Position numbers and translations under genes: made by a program. A stretch of 64,000 nucleotides of DNA from Meandrina meandrites (taxonomy: Eukaryota; Cnidaria; Anthozoa; Scleractinia; Meandrinidae), in NCBI GenBank assembly GCA_963693305.1, contig OY855913.1, positions 19,361,015-19,425,014 on the forward strand, read 5' to 3'. Below the pieces are notes generated by a model that saw nothing but the letters and a program-made list of their open reading frames with translations, was not told the DNA's origin and did no database searches. Positions 1 through 10,875 of this stretch are shown here, piece by piece; position 1 is the first letter of the stretch; every line of letters begins with the position of its first letter.

Positions 1-208
1 GACGACGAATACAAGGCGTCCATGGAAGCAGCCCGGAAGGCAGTGCACGGTAAAGGAGACGAGAACTTCACGCAATGGACAGCTTTTGGGACTTGTTCGG
101 CCACGTGTGGAAGGAGCCTACAGACAAGAACGCGCTCGTGTAAACCAGGAAAGGTCTGCAAAGGACAAGCTGTTGAGAGCAGAACTTGTATACAGACACC
201 ATGCCCAG
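1..208 (+). CDS. Thrombospondin type-1 repeat exon of a probable nematocyst protein (5' end outside the window)
   Basis: The frame is open from base 1 (reading DDEYKAS before the first Met at 22), so the gene starts upstream. Codons from about position 58 encode one TSP1 repeat: W in FTQWTAFG, then GTCSATCG, an RTRSC stretch and a final TPCPG, with the six cysteines the fold needs. The exon ends at 208 before a good donor (CCCAG|GTAAGC) in phase 1. The acceptor at 1955 is also phase 1 and leads into a minicollagen-type cysteine-rich domain, so the two exons are read here as one gene. TSP1 repeats are extracellular adhesion modules; that and the CRD suggest a capsule-wall or secreted nematocyst protein. 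The TSP1 call is secure; cell type and function are inference. Confidence 0.8.
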
Positions 209-304
209 GTAAGCTTCAATTAGCAATAATAATCCACGGCGGGTCGAGATCCAAAAGATTTCGTGCGAAGATATAACTACTGATAGAAAATTTACTGTAC
301 ACGC

Positions 305-776
305 TTAGGCTGCGTTTACACTTGGTGCCTGGGCACAGTGCATCAGTACGATTCTCGCTGGGCACCAGTGTGAACAAAAAGGGGATTTTGCTGCGTAGCA
401 CTCAAATAAGTAACGTTAACTAGTAAATGGTGTTTCTGGAGTGCTTGAAATACTGTTAAAACAGACGTTTCGGGGATAACCCCTTCATCAGTGTTAAGTT
501 GACATCAACTTAACACTGATGAAGGGGTTATCCCCAAAACGTCTGTTTTAACAGTATTTCAGGCACTCCAGAAACACTATTTACTAGTTAACGTTACCAG
601 TGTGAACATACTATTTTATCAAGTACCCACGACAAAATTTATGCATGGTGCCCGTGCCCGAGTACAAGGTTTCGACCTTGTACTGGGGCACTTAAGGGTA
701 CTTGGGCTCTTTCGTTTTGTGTATCTGAACAATGCCTAGGTACCAGTGCTCAGGTACTTAGTGTGATACGGCCTTA
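305..776. mobile_element. MITE-like element with imperfect ~30-bp terminal inverted repeats, in the TSP1 gene intron
   Basis: The left end (TAGGCTGCGTTTACAC...) and the reverse complement of the right end (TAAGGCCGTATCACAC...) match imperfectly over about 30 bases. An internal palindrome lies at about 651-692 (GTGCCC...GGGCAC). No coding capacity and no clear target-site duplication were seen. A second foldback (410-597) sits inside it. It occupies the intron 209-1955; the rest of that intron holds nothing I can identify. Confidence 0.5.
410..597. repeat. Near-perfect 188-bp hairpin inserted in the MITE
   Basis: Arms 410-502 and 505-597 are reverse complements with about three mismatches and a 2-base loop (CA) at 503-504. 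The 12-mer CCAGTGTGAACA occurs before it (365-376) and right at its end (597-608), as a target duplication would. Confidence 0.85.
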
Positions 777-1955
777 GAAACTAAAAAAAAAAAACGACAA
801 GCATGACCATGTTATGGATACGATTGTGTCTATACTTTGTACGACAAGCACGTGCATTGTGCCCTAGCCAGTTACAGCGAAGATGTTTTCGTCTCAGCCC
901 GTGCAAAACTGGTGAAGTATTCACGTGGCTTTTCCCGCGCTTGCAATCTGTCGCATGTTTGCTTCGACGTTGGATTACTCTCTCGCACTATTCATGTTGC
1001 CCCCTTTTTAACAGCTTTGTGATAACTCTAAGATAAGGTTTTCTTTATCAGAAAACAACTGTTATTGTACTGTTACAAATGACGGTGTATGCTAAGTCTG
1101 GTGAAAAAATGTGAGGAAGATGTATCAAATCATTTAAAGACACCTGCTACTCGGGTAACAACAAAAACATGCGAGATCTCTTCACTGAGGACAAACTTAG
1201 AAGCCCTGGGAGACGCCAAGTTCAAATGTGACAAAGTTTCCGCATACTGGGAAGGTCACTCTTAGCTCGGATTTTTGACTGATTTTTTATTTACCGTTTT
1301 AACAAGAGGGGATGAACGGGACATCCTCTATTGCTGATAAACACCTTTTTCGCTGTATTGACTGTACCTAATCTTCATTTTAGTATCAACTTGTCGTAAA
1401 ACTTACAGTGGAAAATGCTGTGCTCTTCCTTTCGTGTTCCACGGTGCAGTGGTGAACCGCTGTCTGGTTGATCCGCACACTCGCCGTTCCTGGTGCGCAA
1501 CCACGCCCAACTTTGACAAGGAAAAACGATGGGGCTACTGCCAGCCAGCAGGTGAGGAGATGCTTTCACGTGAAAAACGCGAGGATTTTTAAAAACCAAA
1601 CAACGACTTCCACAAACTAGGGAATAAAGAGGGCTATAGCTAGTGTTAACTTCACAATAGTTTACAAGAAAAACATACTTGAAATATACAATGCCGAATA
1701 CAAGCAACTGATAAATTGGAACAAATTCAGTGAAAAAGGTGACAGATTGTCATATTAAGAAACCATCATTTCTTATTATGTTGTCATAAATTGTCAGTAA
1801 ATTGTGTAAATTGTCGAAACGTGATCCAGAATTGTTTCGAGGTAACCTCGATTTCTATCTTCTCAGTTTCAGTCCATTTCAAAACGATATAATTGACAGA
1901 CGTTTAGCAACATGAATATCTCAAAAATACTGATTAAACAAATCTATATTTCCAG

Positions 1956-2098
1956 GTCCACATACCGAGCAAGTCGCTCCGGTTATTCGAAGTTACCTTC
2001 CAGCCTCTCCGCGCCAAAGTCAGTGTGCAGCGGCCTGTGCCAGAATTTGCATGAGCTGGTGTCCGCAGCGTTGCTGCGTGCCTCCTGCTCAGCGGTAA
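1956..2098 (+). CDS. Terminal exon with minicollagen-type cysteine-rich domain (CRD)
   Basis: The acceptor TTCCAG|GT at 1955/1956 restores the frame of the TSP1 exon (phase 1 to phase 1, making a Gly codon). The exon encodes about 46 residues, beginning PHTEQVAPV and ending in CAAACARICMSWCPQRCC, then VPPAQR and a TAA at 2096-2098. The spacing C-x3-C-x3-C-x3-C-x3-CC is the signature of the minicollagen CRD, a disulphide-reshuffling module that cross-links the nematocyst wall and also ends multidomain proteins such as NOWA. A GTAAAG donor overlaps the stop (exon end 2094), so a further exon is possible; I prefer the stop because terminal CRDs are usual. Degenerate copies of this exon occur near 21.0 and 56.9 kb. 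Confidence 0.72.
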
Positions 2099-4100
2099 AG
2101 CATTTGGTCAGTCCGTACTTCATGGACTGCTAAAGTGAGAAGTGAACTCTTTAACTACTTTCGAATGAAATAAAAAAAATAGTACCTATGGAAATTTTTT
2201 TCATCCTGTATGCATTGTGCAACGGAAAATATTTTTCATGAATAAAAAATCCGACGGCCGTTCGTCTGTAGAACAGGCGAATCATTTGACTAATCAGAAT
2301 ACACAATTGAACAGCGCCGCGTGAAGCAATGCCAAACAACCGCAATGCATTCAGGATGAAAAGAGCATTGAACTCTCTATGGTCACGTGCACATCACATG
2401 ATGTGTGTGGTAGAACAGTTTAATTAATACACGAAACGTGAACATGTAGAAACCTGCACTGCATGAATGCTACCCTCACACGATGAAGACTAAATAAGCT
2501 AACTTGTAGTTAGGTGTTATCATTTTGGGACGTTAGAAGCGTGCCATAAATTTTAATATGGGCTCAAACCACGATGTAGTTTAGCCAAACAAAACAAACA
2601 GAAACCAAACCAAAAGTACTTGCGTCTTGTCGCATGTTTTCGTGTGCTTGGTGCCGGTCACACATTTTATGCTTCGAGCTGTGATTGGTTCAATGCGTTT
2701 GTTGTGTTTGGTCACATGCGACTACGATTTTGGTCAGATGTGACTACGATTTTGGCTAGTCCAGCTCTGACCTTCTCTCTGTCATGCAACGCATTGCGTG
2801 CCACGCAATGCGTTGCATGACAGACAGAGAGCCAGAGAGCGCCGGGACCTCAACTGGACTAGTCGACTTCAAGATGGTGGACATTTTTGTGTCAATTTTT
2901 TTGGTTTTCAAGCAATCGTTTAACGCAAGTCAACGGTTTAGTAGAGCAATGTAGCAGCTCTCTTAAGGTCTTACAGCATTGGGTGAGAGAATAGTAAAGC
3001 AAACAGGAGAAACAATGTCCCTAGTCGTGTCAACAATAGCTGCTTTACAGAGAGGGCCAAAATTGGTGAAACTAAAAGTTTAAGGAAGCAGCTACATTTC
3101 TGGTTTTATTTGGGGTTGTTCGACAGTTTCCTTTGTGGAACTCAACAGGAGTTTGGAATTTGGGATTAAGCATAGGATTAGAAAACTGAACATTCTGGAC
3201 ATTTATTTTAGGGATGAAATTGAAATTTAGTTGTTCAGGCAGCTAGTAAAGTGACTTGGCCGTTTAATAGATAGTAATCAACCTCATATCCCCTCAATTT
3301 TTAACAATTTTAAACCAGGCCAGTCTATTGAATTTTGAAAACTATTAGTCATCATTGGATTAAAACTCCAAGTCCAAGCTAGCTTGTAAAACTCTGTAAA
3401 TTACGGAGAATATCACGAGCCACAGTTCTTGCTAAACATTTTGGGGGGTTACGATAAATGAATTGTCAACTATATGTTGACTTTATTGAGGCACTACCGT
3501 TAGAAACTATTTTTATATAATGCAAATAAAATTGGAATTTTGTGGTAAGTCTGTTTGTCCTAATTTGTGACCAGGTAAATTTCTCAGTGCTGTTATGTTC
3601 TTTTACAGCAGTTGTGAGCGAGCAGACTCACGCGTGGCTCACAGCGCGTGTCCGCGAGCGAAGCAATCCCCTCGCGCGTGACCCAAACTTGAGCCTGCTC
3701 TCAGACTATTACAGCGGTGAGTCGTTCTACTTTTCGTTTGCGTTTCTCAAGGGGGAATATTTCAGCAAAGAAACGAAAATAGAGTTTGATCGAACGTTAA
3801 TTTTTCCCCTACCTTTAAGTTGCTCAGACTGTGCGCAGTATCTTTTTGTAGTTACTCATCTCTCAGCTGCAAACTGTGCTGCTTTCCCTGCGTACACGGC
3901 GCTGTTTGAAGTTGTAGTCTTTGCCATGTGTTTGGGTGTAAAAAGGAGCCATCGACGTTTCAACTTCCCCGCCATTAACATTGCACTGCGTCCTAACCTT
4001 TTGATGTGGAGACTCGTTCACTCTTAAGTCTTGTACCCTAACTTTGCCATCAACGTTTACACTTTTTGCTGTGGAGCGAACGCAGCGAGCGGAGCAACAA
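2099..4100. repeat. Copy A of a low-copy segmental duplication (3' flank of the CRD exon)
   Basis: Blocks here recur in the same order elsewhere: the CCGTAC(T)TCATG-ACT block after the CRD (also near 21.08 kb), the CATTGGATTAAAA...ATTACGGAG block (3350-3420; also 21.61 and 57.19 kb), and the block around 3905-4060 (also 21.72-21.91, 27.37-27.50 and 57.60-57.73 kb). On the minus strand the last block reads KVRVQDLRVNESPHQK, partly kept between copies, but I do not recognise it as a protein. No independent gene is supported between 2099 and 10480. Confidence 0.65.
2756..2862. repeat. Palindromic element
   Basis: Perfect 20-bp arms at 2781-2800 and 2802-2821 surround one base, extended outward by CTCTCTG/CAGAGAG-type pairing and the outer words CTAGTCCAG (2756) and CTGGACTAG (2854). 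Just upstream, TGCGACTACGATTTTGG is tandemly repeated with one change. Confidence 0.7.
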
Positions 4101-4158
4101 TTCATAATCAAAATTTAAAAGAAAGGTTGGCAAAATTGAGATTTTGCCGTCGATTTTA

Positions 4159-4300
4159 GCCTCGCTTTCAGCGGACCACAATGCTTTATGCTGTGGTAGA
4201 GCCTCGTTTTCAGCGAACCACAATGCTCTGCACTGTGGAAGAGCCTCGCTTTCAGCGGACCAGAATGCACTGCGAATTGATAGAGCCTCGATTTGAAACA
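4159..4300. repeat. Tandem repeat, 42-bp period, about 3.4 copies
   Basis: GCCTCG starts units at 4159, 4201, 4243 and 4285. Each continues with TTTCAGCG(G/A)ACCA and AATGC. The open minus-strand frame through it (SAESEA-type repeats) follows from the period being divisible by 3. Confidence 0.8.
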
Positions 4301-4569
4301 GAGACAAGAAGGCCTGCACTGTCATCTTCCTACGTTACGTAGATATATGTCGTTAAATAGGTTGATGATGTCAAGCTCCCCGTCAATAAGTTACACTGTA
4401 AGCTTTCCGGTATTACTGTTGTCTGTCATTATGTTGGATACCTCTGGCGGTTCGGATCTTTCGGCGGACGGGCATGTCTTGCTTTCGACAGACGGGCATG
4501 TCTTGACGTATACCACGGCCTTGACACATACCACAAAAATTTGAAAGTAATTAAAATACCTTTGCTGAT

Positions 4570-5260
4570 AGCTTTGTCGTTTACATCTGCAGCTGCCATT
4601 TGCCTCTTGCCGAATTTCGCACCTCGGCGACTTTGACAGGCCTTCACGTGTTCGCACTCATGAACGTATTCGCACAATTACATTCGATAATTTTTAAAAT
4701 TTGCTTCGGTGATTTGTCGTTTTACACCTGAGCAGCTAATATTTGAATTTGCTTCGTTGGCTTGTCGTTTTACACCTGAACAACTAATTTTAAAATTTGC
4801 TTCGGTTGTTTGTTGTTTTACACTTGTGCAGCAGCTGTCATGGTCTTCTCGCTGAATAATTTGTGCATTGGTTTTTTCACACCTTGGTGACTTGGACAGA
4901 CAATACTGAATCAGCATTTTAAAAGCTTTAATCATACGGGCTTCACATATTCACAAAGTATTCCATAAGTTTTTAGTTGTTTACTTGTGCAGCTGCCATA
5001 TGTTTCTTGCCGAATTTCGCACCTCGGGGACTTTGACAGGTTTTTGCGTTCGCATTCAAATTGAGCAAGCATTTTGAGAATTTTTCGTCAGGGCTTGCAC
5101 GTACTCATACAACATTCGATGATTTTTTTTATTTGCTTCGGTGCAGCAGCTGCCATGTGCTTCTTGCTGAAATGTTTTGTTCATTGGATTTTTCTCACCT
5201 TGGTCTACAGCTATTTCAATTCAGACGTTGTCGTAAAACTTCAAGCCTTCGAGTCAAGAC
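4570..5260. repeat. Degenerate complex tandem repeat
   Basis: A block containing CTTGCCGAATTTCGCACCTC occurs at about 4607 and again about 400 bp later. Between them, a unit of about 50 bp (TTTGCTTCGGTGATTTGTCG and variants) is repeated three times at about 4700, 4750 and 4797. No conserved ORF. Confidence 0.65.
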
Positions 5261-5544
5261 CGAATGGTGGCATGGGTATTTACTGGAATTTGCATATAAG
5301 CGTTGAGGAAATCTAGAAGTTTGTATTTTTGCACATGGAGAATTTGTTTTTCTTTCCGTGAAACCTTTCTTGTATCTTTTCTTTTGCTGTAATGTAGTTT
5401 GGATTATTCTTTTCAAGGTAAATGCGGCGAAAAAGGATCTTTTCTTCACACGTTTGAAGAGAAAGGAAACGCAAAACGTCTCGTTTGCTATATCGCTATT
5501 TAACAATTAGACCCGTGGCCCTTAAGGGCGAAGGATCTGATTGT

Positions 5545-5690
5545 TTTAGCATCACCCAACTAGTCGGACAGAAAGAACAATAATAAAGTTAGCAAATGCA
5601 AGTTGAAGAAAGATTTATTTGGGAATAAAACGAAAGAAAGCGTCATGAATTTCGCTACTCGATGACTATTACTAATAGTCCTCTAGTAGC

Positions 5691-5728
<38 letters not shown>

Positions 5729-5744
5729 GTTGGGTGATACTAAA
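5545..5744. mobile_element. 200-bp MITE with TGT target duplication
   Basis: The ends TTTAGCATCACCCAACTAGT and its near-perfect reverse complement (ACTAGTTGGGTGATACTAAA) bound 200 bp, flanked by TGT at 5542-5544 and 5745-5747. No coding capacity. A 3-bp duplication fits several cut-and-paste superfamilies, so none is assigned. Confidence 0.75.
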
Positions 5745-5849
5745 TGTGATTAGTATTCAGCACGCGTGGAACACTCTAGCTACCTGCGCTCATACTACCT
5801 TTGGGTCTTGTCTTTAAACTTTAAGCTCCAATCCGACAATGTTAATTGA

Positions 5850-6860
5850 AATAGCTCTATACATTTTGGGCCATTCTGATGAAATTCCACCACATAGCCG
5901 CGCAATTTTCACGCAAGATTGAGAAAATATGCCATTTTGTACCTCGAAAGATACACTTTGGACCATTCTGATGAAATGCCACCACACACATAAAGCCTAA
6001 TTTTTACGCAAGATTGAGAAACAAATGCCAGTTTGTACCTCGAAATATACATTTTGGGCCATTCTGATGAAATGGCATCACATAGATAAAGCCTAATTGT
6101 TATTCAAGATTGAGAAACAAATGCCAGTTTGCACCTCGAAATATACATTTTGGGCCAGTCAGATGAAATGGCGCCATATAGATAAAGCCTAATTGTTATT
6201 CAAGATTGAGAAACAAATGCCAGTTTGCACCTCGAAATATACATTTTGGGCCAGTCTCATGAAATGCCACCACATAGACAAAGCCTTATTTTTACACTAG
6301 ATTGAGAAATAAATGCCAGTTTGTACCTCGAAATATATATTTTGGAACATTCTGACCAAAAGCCACCACACAAATAAAGCTTAATTTTTACGCAAGATTG
6401 AGAAACAAATGCAAGTTTGTACCTCGAAATACACATTTTGGGCCATTGTGATCAAATGCCACCACATAGATAACGCCTCATTTTTACACTAGATTGAGAA
6501 ACAAATGCCACTTTGTACTTCGGGATATCCATTTTGGGCTATTCGGATGGAATGCCACCACACAAATAAAGCCTAACTTTTAAGCAAGATTGCGAAACAA
6601 ATGCAAGTTTGTACCTCGAAATATACATTTGGGGCCATTCTGATGAAATGCCACCACATAGATAAAGCCTAATTGTTATTCAAGATTGCGAAACAAATGC
6701 CAGTTTGTACCTCAAAATATGCATTTTGGGCCATTCTGATGAAATGGCACCTGATACAGAAAGCGTAATTTTTACGCAAGATTGGGAAACAAATGCCAGT
6801 TTGTACCTTGAAATATACATTTTGGGCCATTCTGACGAAAAGGCACCACATAGTCTTTAT
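5850..6860. repeat. Satellite-like array of 96-bp units, block 1 (about 10 copies)
   Basis: The word ATTTTGGGCC ends at 6060, 6156, 6252 and (mutated) 6348 and 6444, an exact 96-bp step. The unit runs roughly GCAAGATTGAGAAACAAATG, CCAGTTTGTACCTCGAAATA, TACATTTTGGGCCATTCTGA, then a part containing ATGCCACCACATAGATAAAG. Because 96 is divisible by 3, short ORFs persist on both strands; I do not treat them as genes. Confidence 0.92.
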
Positions 6861-7084
6861 TGCTTCTTCAAGGTATCTTTCATAAGATTGTTGTTATCTT
6901 TTAATTGAATTGTAAATCAATTTAATTTATTTAATGACCGCTTAAGGGGGTCTACTATTTAAAGCATCTCTGCTTTTCTGTAGACTCCTCATCACTTTTG
7001 ATTTTTTTAAAAAATTATTTATAAATCATTTATAAATTATTTATGTAAGTGATGGAAGTAATTAACTTGAAGTTGAAATTAGAT

Positions 7085-7850
7085 AAACCTAATTTTTACG
7101 CAAGATTGAGAAACAAATGCCAGTTTGTACCTCAAAATATACATTTTGAGCCATTCTGACGAAACTCCATCACATAGATAAAGCCTTATTTTTACGCAAG
7201 ATTGAGAAACAAATGCCAGTCTGTACCTCGAAACATACACTTTGGGCCATAGGTAAGCCTAATTTTTACACTAGATTGAGAAACAAATTCCAGTTTGTAC
7301 CTAGAAATATGCATTTTCGGCCATTCTGATTAAATGGCACCTCATATAGAAAGCGTAATTTTTACTCAAGATTGGGAAACAAATGCCGGTTTGTACCTTG
7401 AAATATATATTTTTGCCCATTTTGACCAAAAGCCACCACACAAATAAAGCTCAATTTTTACCCAAGATTGAGAAACAAATGCAAGTTTGTACCTCAAGTT
7501 ATACATTTTGATTCATTCTGATTACACCCTAGTTTTTGCACCAGATTGAGAATCAAACGCCATTTTGTACCTCGAAATATAATCTTTGGGCCATTCTGAT
7601 GAAATGCCACAACGACGATAAAACCTAATTTTTTACGCAAGATTGTGAAACAAGTGCCAGTTTGTACCTCGAAATATACATTTTAGACTATTCTGATGAA
7701 ATGCCAAAACATAGATAAAGCCTAATTTTAAGCCAAGATTGAGAAACAAATGCCAGTTTGTACCTCGAAATATATATTTTGGGTCATTTTGACGAAAAGC
7801 CACCACAAAGATAAAGCCTAATTTTTCCACCAGATTGAGAAACAAGCACG
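7085..7850. repeat. 96-bp satellite array, block 2 (about 8 copies)
   Basis: Same unit and orientation as block 1, more diverged and with some shortened units. The 215-bp gap (6870-7084) is AT-rich with ATTTATAAAT-type repeats and GCTTAAGGGGGTCTACT. Further reverse-oriented units lie at 13.79-14.10 kb. Confidence 0.88.
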
Positions 7851-7989
7851 ATTTGGATATTCTGGATATTTCATATATTACGCAAGATTCACACTAAAGT
7901 ATCACACTGTACCTCGAAAAGATTTGTGTTGATACTGCACCCAAATTCTTACAATTTGCATGGAGATTTTTCTTTAGCAATAGGAAAAA

Positions 7990-8060
7990 TAGCCTCCTCC
8001 GCAGACGTTCTTTTGGCTCGTCACGCATTCCTCCCCAACGAACGTCTGCTGAAACGAGCG
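7990..8060. repeat. Outer inverted repeat, left copy (partner 9489-9562)
   Basis: The sequence around GCCTCCTCCGCAGACGTTC, GGCTCGTCACGC and CCAACGAACGTCTGCTG reappears reverse-complemented at 9489-9562. The two probably form the ends of one older element, now split by later insertions at 8070-8810. Confidence 0.65.
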
Positions 8061-8425
8061 GCACATTCCTTTCCTTTTGTTCCCAAAGATCAGCTGGAGA
8101 TCACGTGGAGATGACTAAAGAGCCAATCGCGCTAGTTCATAAGCTGCCTTGGGGCGATAACTTTCCAGTTGTTAATTCATGCATGAGAAGCGATCAAAAG
8201 CGCTTCAAAATTCGTGAGTACATGAAACTCCTCAAAAGATCGATGGAAACGACTGTTTTCTCTGTAGTTTTGCTGTGATCCTTATTGCAAGAATACGACT
8301 GAGTGTTTGGCAAGAGTTCGGGCCGGTATCAGGCCTGATTGAAAACGTGTTAAATAAGTAGATGTAACCGTTTTCGTCCAGCGAACCGTTCGTCTACGCC
8401 AACCGCCAAGTTTTCATAACAATAC

Positions 8426-8568
8426 TAGCCAGCGTAGCTGGCGGGATTAACGGGCAAGAGTGATTTTTTTTTCTCGCGTCGGCGATGTGAATTTTTTCTC
8501 TCGCGTCTTATCAGCCAAGACAAAAGCATGCGGCCGCTAAAAAAAAATCCCGCCAGCTACGCAGGCTA
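8426..8568. mobile_element. MITE of the TAGCCTGCGTAGCTGGCGGGAT family, copy 1
   Basis: Ends TAGCCAGCGTAGCTGGCGGG and the reverse complement of CCCGCCAGCTACGCAGGCTA, about 143 bp. The interior has TTTTTTCTCGCG repeats and GCGGCCGCTAAA near the right end. A better-preserved copy with a target duplication is at 33911-34070. Confidence 0.75.
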
Positions 8569-8811
8569 TAAAGTCACAAGCGGTTACTTTGATTTGGAAA
8601 ATTAAAACAAATTTCTCAGTACAAGAGGGGATAAAGGAGAACTAAAAGAAAGGAGTAACTGATAAGAATTTAAATCTGACACAGACACACGCTCGTTAAA
8701 AGTCCTGGTAGTACTTTGCGTGCGTGCGAAACTCTCAAGGTCACCTCTCAAGGTCACTTCCAGGATTTGGAAGTGTGCTGTGATTGGTCTACGTAAATAC
8801 CCGCTCATGGG

Positions 8812-9488
8812 AGTTTGCCTTTTGGGCGAGGGTCGAGGGTCGAGGGAACTACGTCGAGGGTCGAGGGTAATTAGTCGAGGGTCGAGGGTAACAAGTCGAG
8901 GGTCAAAAAATCTCACAATAAAAAAATCTGAACAAAAAAATAAAAATAAAAAATAAATAAAAATAATAAGCACGCGGGTACCCCCAAAACATCATAGAAA
9001 GGTCTTTGTCAGAGGTCAACTTTGCCTCTAGACAATCGGCACTAACACAAAAGAAAAAAAGTCACGAGAGGATTTTGCCTTTTGTCACCACATACCACCC
9101 GGCTGTTAAAAATGTTAAACAAATACTGATGGAACAATGGAGCCTTATACAAAATCAGACTTTGCTGAAAACAATCTTTAAAACTCCCCCGATCATCTCT
9201 TTCAAAAAGGGTAAATCTCTTAAAGACATGCTTGTTGGAGCAAAGATATAATTTGAAGGTGTTAATGCGACGCGACCACAAAAGGCACATAGGGGAGTCC
9301 GTGCAGGCCTGTTGTCATTTCCTTTATTCCCATTTACCTATTTATTATTTTTATTTATTTTTGTTCAGATTTTTTTTTTTATTTTGAGATTTTTTGACCC
9401 TCGACTTGTTACCCTCGACCCTCGAGTAGTTACCCTCGACCCTCGACGTAGTTCCCTCGACCCTCGACCCTCGCCCAAAAGGCAAACT
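8812..9488. repeat. Large inverted repeat built on TCGAGGG units
   Basis: Arms of about 150-160 bp (8812-8970 and 9340-9488) are reverse complements. Each starts with AGTTTGCCTTTTGGGCGAGG and several TCGAGGG motifs and ends in an A/T-rich stretch. The spacer holds a Penelope-like protein fragment. Confidence 0.8.
9006..9251 (+). pseudogene. Penelope-like retroelement fragment (region between RT and GIY-YIG)
   Basis: An 81-residue frame reads LPFVTTYHPAVKN, then QILMEQWSLIQ, IFKTPPIISFKKGKS and LKDMLVGAKI. The pattern (VTTYHP, then W, then FK-PP-I-F-K-KSLKD-LV-AK) is what I know from the linker between reverse transcriptase and GIY-YIG nuclease in Penelope-like elements. No RT core or GIY-YIG motif is present and the frame stops at 9251, so it is a dead fragment. 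The assignment rests on motif memory; a profile search would settle it. Confidence 0.6.
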
Positions 9489-9562
9489 CTTTCAGCAGAC
9501 GTTCGTTGGGGAGAAAAGATGGCGTGACGAGCCAAAGGAACGTCTGCGAAGGAGGCTATAGG
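9489..9562. repeat. Outer inverted repeat, right copy (partner 7990-8060)
   Basis: Contains CAGCAGACGTTCGTTGGG, GCGTGACGAGCC and GAACGTCTGCGAAGGAGGC, the reverse complement of the left copy with minor differences. From here to 10480 no gene or clear repeat is seen. Confidence 0.65.
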
Positions 9563-10479
9563 AAAAAACAATTGAGATCATAATCTTGAGTGTGAGACGA
9601 TCAAAATGGAACTCAGTTATACGCTGGTTTCAATCCAAATAATTTTAAAACTGCCAGTTAAAGTAAAAACAACGTTGAATTATGTCAATTATGGCAAAAA
9701 GAACAAAGAACAAAAACGAAAATTCCTAATTCCGATAAAATTGCAAACACACAAGAAACAAAATATAAAAGATAATTATTAAGTGTACGTAAAGGAGGCC
9801 AGAGTCCCAAAAAACGAAAACGCTTAAGTGCTGTGCTAAAAACTCGCTTTGTTTACTATTCAATGTAACAAAGACATTACTTTTGACTCGCACTTCAAAC
9901 TTGATATCTCGAAAGTTAAGTTTCCACTCAGAGGTTTCAGGGGGATTTTCTTTTGGCAGCGCGGTTTGTGTGGCATCCCTGTTGCCCTTCGGCTGATCCT
10001 AGCGTCCCCCAAGCTCGCCAGAAAGGAAAAAAAAGTCTGGTAACCAAGGGAAGGCAGGTAACTCTTAGTCGGTTTATATACCTAAATTTTTTATACGTCG
10101 ACTGCATGGTTGCAGTAAAATACAGGTGAGATATCAGTGAGTAGCACACCACTCTTTTGGTGCTAAAAAACGAAAACAGTTCGGGGTTGGACAATAACAT
10201 TTCAGACAATCTCAAAGTGATGTCTGTCTACACAGAAATATAAATATGTGCAACGAATTGTCAAAGGCAACTGATAAAATGCTGGTAATAAAAACAAAAA
10301 AATCCTGCGATGAAGAGCATCCCATACCAACAGAGTAGTCGCTGTACAAATAGTCACCAGATGAAAACAAAATGTAGCACCGAAAGTTGAATGTGAACAG
10401 ACTATGACGAATATTCTCAAGGTGTGCTTAGTCTACCATCATAGCTACGGGCATTGTCTTTCTCTTATGGTTCATCAAA

Positions 10480-10875
10480 GTCTCCAAATAAATCATGCTC
10501 TGAGGCACAATTGACGACTCCTTCATTCACTAACAACATCAGTGTATTTGCCGTTTCCACAAACAAGTGCTTATTGAAAAATTTATAGCTCCAGTAGAAA
10601 GCAACTTGCGTGTGTGCCACTTTAACCAGAAGGGTGTGAAGAAATTTCTCTTCTAATCTATTTTCTTTTTTCTAATAAGGAAGAAGTGACAAGACCAAAC
10701 AACGCTCTTACTTAGCGTGACAACTATTGAAACCTTTCCTGTCACGCCACTTGATTGCGTGAGGTAATTTATTCAAATTTTGTAAGCTACCGCTGGCTCG
10801 AGTTGTCACATAACTTTCCACGAAAACAACACGGCCTAGCTGAACCGTTGTTCGTCTATGTACTTCGCCGATCTC
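10480..10875 (+). promoter_or_regulatory. 5' flank of BTB-1 with conserved paralogue blocks
   Basis: CCAAATAAATCATGCTCTGAGGC (10495 on) resembles the CAAATAAATCACGCCCTGAGG block upstream of BTB-9 and BTB-11. At about 10762-10800, TAATTTATTCAAATTTTGTAAGC followed by GCTGGCTCGAGTTG matches the TATA-like core and downstream element of the other copies, about 110 bp before the ATG. Promoter function is inferred from this conservation. Confidence 0.45.

Noticed and set aside
803..1036. 77-aa and 61-aa ORFs in the TSP1 gene intron
   Set aside because: Overlapping short frames without motif or splice context.
3542..4027. 161-aa plus ORF
   Set aside because: Falls in the segmental duplication and is broken in the other copies; no motif recognised.
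6669..7845. ORFs with about 32-residue repeats on both strands
   Set aside because: By-product of the 96-bp satellite; units carry stops and no conserved protein.
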